Source of the DNA: Gordius sp. MW1
Lineage: Eukaryota; Nematomorpha; Gordioida; Gordea; Gordiidae
Reading direction: 5' to 3'
DNA: 64,000 bases
Assembly (NCBI GenBank): GCA_964036665.1
Contig: OZ038532.1
Coordinates: 7,750,001 to 7,814,000 of the forward strand
The first letter of the stretch is position 1; each line of letters begins with the position of its first letter. Positions 44,801 to 56,800 of this stretch are shown here, piece after piece. The notes under the pieces were generated by a model. That model did no database searches. It was given only the letters and a program-made list of their open reading frames with translations, and was not told where the DNA came from. A program made the position numbers and the translations under genes.

Positions 44801-47800
44801 AAATTTCGCATTGATTTTTTTGCGCTTAAACCTTAACCTAACTCATACACGCTCACACCACAGTAACTGAGTTTCTTATTCTCAATTTTAATTTAAGACT
44901 CCTTTTTTTAGCTTTTTGAATCCGTTGCGGTGTTATAACGTTATAACGATATCAAATATAATTTACTTTTCACACCAACAATACCCTTACCCCCCCCCCC
45001 CCCCCCCTCGCGAAATTATCGTATTCTTTCATGTGTTGGTTGCGCTTCAGGCGATAAATAATTCAACTTAACATGTTATAGCGACAACGGGTGTAGGGGT
45101 TAGGCATTTTGTATACTCCAATTATATTATCATATATGTAGGACATGTTGATTATTTTATTTTTAATTGCTATGCAATTTCAAAAACAACAATTTATGTG
45201 TAAAGAAAGTGTAAACCACAAGCATTAAACGTGATGTATCTTTTTCCTTTTGAGATGCTCGTATATTATAGGCAAGAGCTTGTGAAAGTAACGCAGCAGG
45301 CGCATTTGAATTACCACCCACTTTATATATACACAAATAAAGTAGTCTCTAAATAAACGAGAGTTCAGTTGTACATAAATGCAAACAATCGATATGCATA
45401 TAACCGAGCGAAAGCATAAAGGGTCAGCTCCCCCTCCCCTCAAATCTCCTGACTTCATGGGCGTATCCAGGGGGAAGCCCCCCCCCCAAATTACAAAAAT
45501 TCAAAAAAAAATATGTTTTGCCCCCCCCCCCCCCCCCAAACCTGGCTACGCCCACGCCTGATTTCATTTATATTTGACCAAATTGCTTTTGAAATTCGAT
45601 TAAATTCTTGTTTATTCCCCTCTATTTTATTTCTCTGCTGCGTCCATGTGTCTACTCATAATATTTAATAGCTTTATTCCAAGTATACTAATTTTTGTTT
45701 ATTCGAGCAAATAAATAAGGATAAGTATTATTAGCATCTTGATCTAGATATCATATGTAATGCCACTAATAGTAAACAAACTTTCCTTCACCCCTATAAT
45801 CCCGTTTTTTATATTGCAGTAATTATTTTAGTGGCAAGCCACCTAAATATAAACCAAATAAATACGTTTGCTCTAGCTAGTGTTATCTTGGCCCAAGAGA
45901 CGGCAAAGGAAAGTGTATATTATTGCTAAGCAATTTATGTTTGCCTTGTTCGATTTAGCATCGAAAGATGCCATTTTATAAAGGAACAATTTGATGACTC
46001 TTAAAATATTAATTTACTTATATTAGAAAAGTTATTTTATATATATATTAAACAATCGACTCTCTTTGGCTACCCCTGACTACATTAACTCCTTTTGGTA
46101 ACAATTACGTTTTGAAAAGTTACAAAACAACAGCATATTGGTACTCTTTGGTTTTCCTCTACACAAAAAGCTACATTTTAATTATGGTTTAACATTGCAA
46201 ATCATACTTTTTTATCCTATTATTAATTAAAATAAATTAAATTTTTTACACATGTTATCTTTGATCAACTAAAATTATTTTTTGATGATTCCCAAAACAA
46301 CAATGCCTCACGCAATAAAGTCATATCAACTCATAATTCATCTCTCTCTTTGTCACCCCCACCCCCCCTCTCCACTTTCCATTAATTATATTATTAAGAG
46401 CTTTATCGCTGTTGTTTCCCCCTTGCATTTTTTCCATTATCTACCGTCGTGTAGGTTGTGTTGTAGTCTAGTAGAGCTCTCTCTTCTCCCCATGATCAAT
46501 TACTTTGCCTCCTGCATGCAACAAACAGTTTAATTTTATGCCTCGCTCTCGTTGTTAAAATGTATTAACGAAAATTGGCATGATATCTAATAATAATCCG
46601 TTAGTCGGGTAGGCCCCTAAGGAGACGTTAAAAAATTGCTGTTCAATTTATTAGCATAACTTTATAACGGCTAACTCATATAACGAAATTAGATATCAAT
46701 TTACTTTGAAGAAAATTATAAAAACCCTATTTAAGAGTGTCGCAATTAACTTAAATGTTTACTCTAATTAGCGCCACCTAGAGGCATTTGAACACAATAT
46801 TTACAAAACCACAATTTATTAAGTAATTTCTAATATAATCAATTATTGTTAAAGGTAAAGGGTTATGTCTACAAAGTTTTAATTAAATTTTTTTTGAAAA
46901 CTACCAAATTATAGATAAATTTTAAGGTGTTTTTATAACCCCCTTGAGTGTTAAGGAGTCGGGGGGGGGGTTGATATGGTAAAATTAACACGAGTTTATT
47001 AATTGCTATATCAATATTAGTTTGTCGTCGATTATTATGAGCTGAACCAAATGATGTGGTTTGTACATATTTGTATGCATATTCTTCGCGCTGTTGAGAA
47101 GTGACGCCATGCGGTATTATCTATCCATGGCCGTAACCAGCATTGGAATTAGAGGGGGGGCAATAATGATTTAGGGAGGGGCAAAATGATAATTTTGTGA
47201 TATTTAGCTATAATTTTAATATATTTCAACGCATTTTAGGATTTAGAGGGGGCAGCCGCCCCTCCCTGCCCCCTCCCCTGGTTACTATGTATCTATCGTA
47301 CATTTATTATGATTATGATAATAATATGTTGAGTATGAATAACAAATGGCAATCTTTCTCCTTATATCACCACCACCACCCCCCTGACTAACTACACCCT
47401 CCGTGGGGGGGGGGGTAAGGTGGCCTGCTAGACTTGTCTAATAAATTATTTATAAGTGATAGTGGCACTGGCACCCCTTTTCCATTACCACTAACTAACT
47501 ACACTCGACTATAATAGGAGGCAGGGGGGGTGGGGTTGCTTTTGTATCGCTTCTTGGTTGTTTGTTTATTGTCGAGTATCTGCCCCCCTCCCAGCCCTTG
47601 TTTCATTTTTGTTCGCTAACAATCCGCAAATGCGTTGCTCTTTGTGTTTGGTATGCAAGGATGTTCCCAACACGTGTTTGTTGTAAAAACTTAACTTTGT
47701 TGGACCAATTACATATCCATATGAGCACCTTTTTTGAAAATTATAATGAGCAGTTTTCAAAGAAGATTTTAGGTGTTAAATCGTTTAAGATCGATAATAA

Positions 47801-50800
47801 TTTAAGTTATAAATAATTGCACCTCAGCCGCATAAAATTAAATTGTGTAATTTTAGACGTTATTTTAACCCATACATATATGAGAGTCGGTTTTGAATGA
47901 CCCATTTTGATCTCCACTACCTGTTATAAATGATGATTACGAGTTTATATCACCTCCCTAAATCCAATTGATTCTTTAATATTTTTTAAAATTTGCATTT
48001 CTAAATATAATTCATTGTTGGCCCCTTTGGGCCACCCTACACGTATAATATGCGTGCTTTATTGATTTTGTTCGAATGGGATTATTAATTAATGCACTTA
48101 TAAAAAAAAGGTTCATCTTGTTTATCTAAGAACCTTTTAAAAGGGCGATGGAATTTTTCTTTACAAACATAAGTCAAAAAGAATAATTTATATTGGCAGT
48201 TATTTATAATCGATTCAATTGCCTTAAGTTTTTTTAGTTGAAAGTACAAGCCTAGAACTTTGCAAGTTTCTACTATAATTTATCTTGGTTTGTGCAAATA
48301 AATCAAATCAGACCCAAATGGATGAAATCAGTTTATTACGCCAAATTATATGTTCATTAAATCACTACTTAATTTATGGCCAACTCCCCTTGACTCCTTT
48401 AATATTGTTTTCCCCAATTATTGATTTTTTGAAGCCATAAATCATCTTCTATCCAAAATTTAAAACACTTAATATTTTAATTATCATTAATAGTGGACGT
48501 CTTATAGATTGATTAAGGATAAAGATGTATTTTCATTAAATTAACAAATGATTATAATCTTGGATGGAAATATCTCATTAACCCCTCATCAATTTAAATA
48601 GATTACACCAAATACTCAATACTTTAATATATCGATCTAGCTTCCCTTCTCCTCTTGGTATTGTTTTTAGGATGTTTTGCAAAGCAATTTATTTGCACGA
48701 AATAAATGGTTGCCTTCTTTCGAATCCCGTTATATACAATGCAAAAAAGGTTAAGTATTAATCTGTTTTGCATCTAACAATATTAGAAAAGTTACGCGAA
48801 TGTATTTTAATACAATTAATATGAATTAAATTTATTAACACCTCTCACCTTCCTTCCCCCACCCTCACTCTTAATGCTTACACCCCCTACTAATTCTATC
48901 GCGGATCAATAATATTTGTGTAATCGGATTAAAACGCACCCCACAACACCTATACTATACAACAACCAACCAAGCAATTATATGTATTTTTATTACTACG
49001 CTATGAGTTTTGCGGTGCGCCCCCCCCCCCCAGGCAAGTCAAGTAATTATTTTGATATGGAATGCCATAGCGAAAGGGGGAGAGAGAGAGATAGGAAAAG
49101 ATTGTTTTTATCACTTGAGATTAATGATGATTGAGTTCAGACGCGTAGCCAGGCTTTTCTCCCGGGGGGGGGGGAATTTCTAAAATTGTTGTATAACATT
49201 TTTATTGCAACATCAAAATTATAAAATCTGGTATAAAACATAAAGAAAGTCATTATAAATAATTAACTTGGTCAGTTACGTTGCACAACTATAAAAATAT
49301 AAACCTTATATCTAAAATATTTTTTTTTTCATTAAAAATCGCGGGGGGGGGCTTGTTTTTACGCCACTGATTGATTTAGTTATTATAATAATTTCATATG
49401 TCAGGCTAGAGTTACGTCATTATGTATACAGACACTATACAAACTTCTTCTTTTATCATCTATTTGTAACTTTCCCCCGTCTTTAAGTTTTCTCAAATAA
49501 TATTAATTGCTATGCAATTTATGGTTTTTTAAGTGTTCGGTTTTTATGATAACTTAAAAAGAATATTTTAAATTTTATAAGCACATAAAATTTTGGCAAA
49601 CGTTTTGTAATTTTAACGTTTAATCTGTTGGAAACATGCAAATGTCGATGTGTTAAGTTTGAAAATGAAAGCATAAGTAAGAAAAACAAAGCTAGGCTTT
49701 GTTCGTGTTCATTTTAATTATGCGTAAAACAATTTTTGCATATTAAATGTGATTAAAAGGAGTATAAAAGTGTAAGAGATTATTTTATTTACAATGGTAT
49801 AATTTGAACAGATTTGATTAAAATTACTTTAAATCTATCTCTCCATTGATATAAACTTTAAAGTTTAAGAGGTATACTAATTTTAAATTTGGGACAATAT
49901 AAGACTATTGACCTTCCGAAATGAACATATTCGGTTTAAAAACACCCTTTTTCGGCAAGCTTCAATAAAATTTAACTACTAAGGTCTAGTCTCTCAAATA
50001 TCGATTACAAAAATATACTTTACGCACATGGGCCCACATAGAGTTCGGACAGAATAATGCCTCTTAAATTATGTTATTGAAATCAAGCGAGATCTGCCAC
50101 TTACTAAATACGCTAAAGTATAGCGAGGAAATAAAAATGGCCTTTAATTAACAAATATAATTGATAACATGACCTTTATATCACTAGTGTTATAAAAACG
50201 TGGTTCAACTAAGGTAAGGGTCGACTTGGTCTCTTTTTCAAATTTCGACTAAGTCTAGCGGTCGACTAAGAAAAACAGACCAAAAAACTTTAGTCTGATT
50301 ATGTTTAGTCGACTAAAGCCAAAGGTCGACCAAACAAAACCCCCAGCCTTTTTACAACACTAATTCGCACCTTTTAGTAGGCCATTAAATTATAGCGCCC
50401 TTATGAACATCTACCGCGATATGGTAAATGTCGTAAATGGTATTGTTGTATTTATTATGCATGACACACACGCAACTTGGCTATTTTTAATGGTTTCCTA
50501 TTGATTTTTACCCCCCCCCCCCCCTAAATTATTTTGCCATCCAAGAAGAACCGTCCTCCATTACACATGTCGTTTTAGTGTTGTGTTGCCATTAATTATA
50601 TACTCACGCACCCCTCGTGATTGGCCTTAGGGTAAGAAGGAAGTCTGCTCGCTTAAAACTGGACGGACGCGTCGCGTTTCGTTAACTTTGTCATAATAGC
50701 CTCAACTCAACCACTATTTAGATCTCTCTTGCTATTATGCTAATCATCTACTTGAAGGGAAGTGAAGACAATTTGTTTGACCGCGTTAGATCTAATGTGG

Positions 50801-53800
50801 ATTAATGATTGGTTTCCTCTCGCCCACTACTTACATTGAAATAATTGGTTTATATCCCTCCCGCGACATTACTGGGCAGGGGGTTTGACAATATCATCTC
50901 TCAACATTTTCAATTAATAGGAAACACTTTTAAGGGGGACTTCCTTCCCTACATTATAATGTTTGCCATTATTTTTATACAGAGGTGCTTGGAATTAGAG
51001 GGGGGCGATATTATCTAGGGAGGGGCAAAATGTTCTTTTTTTGAAATGTTAGCCATAATTTCAACATTTTTTTGGATTTAGAGGGGGAGGGTAGCTGCCC
51101 CCCCCCCCCTAGCTAGACTCTTATTTGTCTTTTGATTTACTACTTAATGTTAACACCTATGGAATCTTAAGTATTTAGCCACTCAATAATTAGGTCTTTA
51201 GATTTTTTTGTGTAATCCGATAAACAACTATTCATAAAATTTTATGCATTAATTTTTGCGAGTTAAGCTTAGTAGATAAAACCGAATCATAAAAGGGTGA
51301 TTTTATATTGAATTAGGTGCTTGATCAATGAGTTGATAATAGGGAAATATATATTATTTTAAACTTATTCGATTAAGTCCATTTTGAAGCGAGCCAAATA
51401 TACATATGCACACCACATCTTTCTTATAATACTTTATTAATTAGTGCGTACTAAATTTTCGCATCGCTTCGCGCTCATTATGAACGCCGCGTTAAACTTT
51501 CCATTATATTTGGGTCGTAGACTGCATCTCCAAAATCGCCGCAAGAAACTAGCGAAAATGCTCGTAACACAAAACTCCCCCTCACTACAACGATGTCACC
51601 CGGCTTGCTCGTAGGACACACGGTCCCCCATCAATCTTTGTGCCTCAAATTGCCGGCTACTACGTCTCAGAGCGTCAAAATACCAGGCGATTTAATAAAC
51701 GCTTCTACTCTTAGCGTCGAGCGAGGTGCTCTCGAGTGCAGGGATCAGAGTACGAGCGTAGAAGAGCATTTGCTAGGCCCTTGTGAACCTGGAACAGTTG
51801 TCAGTTTGAACGGAGTTGTTTGGCAAGAAAATACTGCTTCGGGTAGGTATTGCGCTAAAATTGGTGAAAAAAACATTATTTCCTTTTATAATTGAGCTGC
51901 TTTTGGGAAATACTTAACTTAGATGGCAAGCATTTAATCGTTATTTATATGTTGTCATTATAATTCATTCCCAAAATTTTAACTATTTTATACTCAACAG
52001 GACCTTTATGAAGCTATATAATTAAAGGAGCTACTTGAGTGTAGTATATTATTTCTTGGGTCGCCTACGTTTTGAATGCATTACAAACATTATATCGAAA
52101 CAGACATTTCAAACTCATTTATTTTGTAAATGACCTCATCTCATAAATATAATGAAGTGAGCTTGTTATGAAATAGCAAAGCTGTTGTTGTGACAAGATA
52201 AAAGGCCTCGAGGGGGCTCTAAATCAAAAACATATGTATCTTCTTGATACTTACATTTCCACATTTTAGCTGACCTATGTAAAAACAAACCATTATAATT
52301 TCGCATTCGTTTACTTTTATAGGTATGCTCGTTCTCAATATCACTTGGCGTGGTCTCAATTACGTTGGAACTCTCATGGACACGTGTAAAGTGAAATGGG
52401 CTCCCCCAAAGTAAGTTTCTATTCAAAAATATATTCGAACCTTGAGAGGGCTCTAAGGAAAGGATAACTTCTAGTTGTTTTATTTTTGCACTTATCAGGG
52501 CTTGTCTTGATATCGGATTTTGATGCGCAGCAAAAATCGTCATTCGTGTTTTAACATAGCCGTGTCTTAGTGGAGAATAACATTTTTTTTTACTAAAAAA
52601 TTCTTTTAAATTAATAGTATATTTATGGGTAAAATCTAAAAAAAATAAAATTTTGCCCTACAATAAATCATTATTCCCCGCTTCTTAATCCAATTTTGGC
52701 TACGCCCATAAAAGTTTCGATCTTATTATTATCGATTATCCCCTTATATAAGTAGAACTTTATAGGCAACCCTAACCGTAATCCCCACCACCCTCCCACG
52801 TTTTGATGTATGAGGTCATCGCACCTACAATTTATAAACATATAATAAAACTACATGGGCGTAGCCAGGATTGGAACTAAAGGGGGGCAATAATGCTTGG
52901 GGGGGCAAAATGGTAAATTTTCAAAATTATATTAAAATTTGACGAATTTTGGATAGACAGGGGCTGCCACCCCCTGGCTACGCCCATGACTCGATTAAAG
53001 TACAAAAGTCATTTCCATTTAAATACTATGGCCCTACTACGCAAAATTATTTCAATCGGTCCTTCGTTATTGCTATTTGCTATTGCAGGTTAGGGGCTTA
53101 CAACCACCACGGTTCGTGTGGTTCTAGTCACAAACAGCATCACGGTAACAACGCTCATCACCTATCATCTCCCCATACCCCTTGTACATCCAATCGCACC
53201 TCTTCTAACAACAACTACAACCCTACACAGCCATCCGGCCCCGATTCCAATGTATCACATACCACCACGAACCCTACTTCTAGCCTTCACACCTCTAACG
53301 TCATTTCAACATCTGCATCGCACTCTACCCTCCTCAATTGCTGTAATTTGGGAGCTAGTAATACCAATCTCAGTCCCTCCATGGCAGCCTATAATATGGG
53401 TGGACGTGTTAAGAGGACACGGGCAGCCGTGGCGGCAGCGGCTGCTGCTTTGGCTTCCGCCCTAGCCGAAGCCACCAAAACCGACTCGAGCTCGAGCCAA
53501 ACTGCGAGCACCAGTAATACCACGACGACTACCACTTCTTCCCTCATGAATTCCTCGGAAGCTAGTAGCATAATTTGTGATGGAGCTACTACATCCATCA
53601 TTGCACATGGCCAACATCAGCTGCATTGCACTAACGCGCTGACTAACCACCAGTCGGATCAGGGGTTAGAGAGGTGCAACTTTTTTTTGCCTCAATCAAA
53701 TGCTCGTCGCTCGGCCCTCTCTAGTAGTCCTCGCCAGGCAACTAATATTTCACCCGCCAGGAGAGAGTGCGAAGTTCGAGATGATGATGTGCACGTGGAA

Positions 53801-56800
53801 GAAGGAACTAAACGACTTTGTCTCGAATCGCAAGCTATATGCTCTACCTTCGCACCTAATACTCCCGACGAGCTCAATGATGCTCCACGCAGGATTCACG
53901 TTAAATGCCCGGTGCCTGGGTGCTGCAAAAGTTACGATTCTAAAATAGCCATGGAATTTCACTTGAATCGTTGCCACGACCAGGGGTTTTCGGAGCAGGA
54001 ATGGCAAACGCTCACGAGCAAGGACGTGCCTAGCGATGAGCTTCAATCAAAATGCGAGGTAAATTTTTAAGGTCTGAATTTATTAAAGTTTAGCGACTTA
54101 AAAGATTTAGGTTCGCATTTTGCAAAGCTTATATAAGAGCCCGATTCAATCTAAATACATTTATTTTGAACTCCATAAGTATCAAAAACAACAAAATTAG
54201 CAATATATTTGAAATTTTTTGTCAATAGAGGCTTCGCAATATATCTTAGTCATTACGGTACCGCGCAGGACTGTAGTCGAGGGCCAAACAGCATTTAAAT
54301 AAAGTTTTTGTGTTGATAAATTTTACTTTTTACCCTACTTGAATATATACATATGTATGGTAACAAAAAAAACTCAGGTATCCCAAGATTTGACAATAGT
54401 TAAGGAAGAGTTTTCAATCGAAATGCCCGAAAATTCAGTACCACCTATCGAGCCCAGCACCATTGTAAAGAGCGAAATGGCTACAGCTTTAAGCGCTGTA
54501 GATCAACAGTCAACATCTACCTCTCAGCCCATACAAGAGCCTAAAAGCGGTAACGAAGATTTAGATAAACCCCTTTCTAGTCCAATTAGCGAAGCCGTAA
54601 AATCTACCGTAAATAGCCCACCACTTTTCCAGCCCCAAGATAAGCCACAGCCTTCCTGCCATGCCGTACCATCTATAACACAATCCGGTCGAGAAGTTAT
54701 TGATCCTAGCGACCCTTTTAGCGTTCTACTTACCGACCCAAGGTATAGGGAACAAATGGGATTATCGCTCAAGAGCTCGACATCGCCTCCAAACGCATTA
54801 AATACCACGACCGGACTACATCATAAAATGTCGGGTGGTCGTCATTCCTATAGCGCGGACAGTTCCACTTCTACCCCATCTCATCAACAACAGTGTAACA
54901 ATCACAAATTTAGTGGTAATGGTGTTAGTGGTGGCGCTAAACTGACCTACCAATTGTCCCAAGATTCGCTCGTACACACGCTTCACAAAAGCCAGGCCAG
55001 CAGTTGTACCCCGTTCCAAGATCACTTGCGTATGCTACAACTCCAATCCCGTTTAGATGAGCCCGACCTCACGCCTAGCTCATTCGGGCCCAGAACTTAT
55101 AACAGTCATCACCCATATTACTTTTACGACACCCCTCACGGCTTTTCAGCTAGTCACCCGTCGAGCTCCTCCTCTTCTAAATTATTATTCCCCTACGAAC
55201 GCTACAAACTCGATAGGTCGATGTCGGGAGCCTCGAATCATCTAGAATCCTCTCACTGTGGTAATAGCAGGCGAGATAGAGGTAAGGAAAGCAATGTCGT
55301 TAAAGGCGCCCCTAGCCCTTCTTGCCCTCCCAATCGGCCAGGGTCTCAAACGCCTCCCGGACCCTACGATTTCGTCACCGGTAACGAAGATTTAGTGGGC
55401 AAAATTCGTTTGGTCGACCCCCTGTCCAATTGCCGAACCGCTATCACCAATCGTACTATTTGTGGTTAGGGCAATACATTTCACACATGTTATTACATAC
55501 ATCTCTCCATGGGCGTAGCCAAGGGGGGGGGGGTAGGAAAGGGCGACTGCTTCCCCTAAATCCAAAAATTTGTTGAGACTCATTAATATTATAGCTAAAA
55601 TTTCAAAAAATTATCATTTTGCCCCCCCCCCCCCCAATGATGGCTACGCCCATGCATCCCTTGTTATACTATAAAGGGGAACCAGTCAAAGGAGCTCATC
55701 AGAACTCATCAGAAAAGGAGCACAATGCTCAGGATGAATTTAACGAATTGTCTTAGCACAAAATATTTTATATTAACATGTCCTAGTGATATCATATCAA
55801 GTAAATATATGGGTTAGGTTAAGTATCAGGGTTAAGGTTAGGGTTTGGGTTATAATAACAATTCCTGATGAGCTCTGATGTGCTCCTTTGACCCCCACTC
55901 CTATAAAGGGTACATATACCCATTTTTGTACTATGTCCTATTCTACATAGAGGTCTGTATGGGCCGAAATATTGAGTTTTAGCGGGCACTACGAGCAGAG
56001 ATATATTTTTTAGACCCGCACCAGGTCCGCATTAATATAAAATTATTAATTTTATAACTCTAGCCTAAGGCATATTCACAAAATTAAATATAATATTGTC
56101 GTTTTAAATATAAGACTACTATCTTTTGGGCGCTTGAAAGTGCCCTTACTAGTGGCGCTGATGTCTGGATTGTCAAAAACTCTATAGCTAAATTAAAAAC
56201 AGCTTATCGACAAATTTATCCATAATTCTTTATTACTGTCTGTATTTTAATTTAAAATCCTAAATCTATATAACAAAAAAGTAAACATTATTTTCCTTGA
56301 AATCCTACGTACACTCCTTCTGTCTTATATTCATAATTTTGAAAGAAAACAAATTAAAGTCCAAACTGTTTTATTTATCTAAGCCCAAGGCCGGTCCATG
56401 CAGATCTCTAATCCTAATTCCTACTTGTTACAATATATAACAAGCCCTGTTTGTTATTGTAATTGACATTTGGAAACTGTATCTTTAATGATGTATTAAT
56501 TATCGCCAATGATTTTTTTAATAAATCCAATGACCTTTGCATTTTTTAATAGCGAATACCAAGATTCCATCTCCTCACGCTAAATTTCCCAATACTCATC
56601 AAGGCACCGCATCTAAACTCAATGGTCCACCACCGACCACCTTAAAGTGTAAGAGCCCCCCTCACGGTCAACCAGGGAATAGTAGTGGTAGTAGCAGTAG
56701 CAATAATTTCAGTCAATACTTGATGCCTCCACTGGGATGTGTGGAATCCATCCCTTCCTTTTCCCTCCACCAACAATTAGTGGCTGCTACAGCCAATTAC

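Larger units (their letters stand above)
41875..51520 (+). other. Intron 1 of the ZNF608/609-like gene, 9.6 kb, MITE-rich
   Basis: Bounded by GTATGT and GTCGTAG. It contains at least eight MITEs (listed separately) and otherwise AT-rich sequence with G and C runs. I see no coding exon in it; frames such as 44664-44870, 46282-46533 and 47562-47816 have no family resemblance and no suitable splice support. Three copies of AATTGCTATGCAATT occur here (41969, 45165, 49505). Confidence 0.75.

Noticed and set aside
52166..52543. 125-codon minus-strand frame
   Set aside because: It lies over exon 3 of the plus-strand gene and has no recognisable domain. The plus-strand exon has splice sites, phase and family similarity, so the minus frame is a shadow.
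52949..53088. Upstream part of the 373-codon frame before exon 4
   Set aside because: It is MITE sequence and intron; the acceptor at 53087-53088 and the phase from exon 3 set the true exon start.
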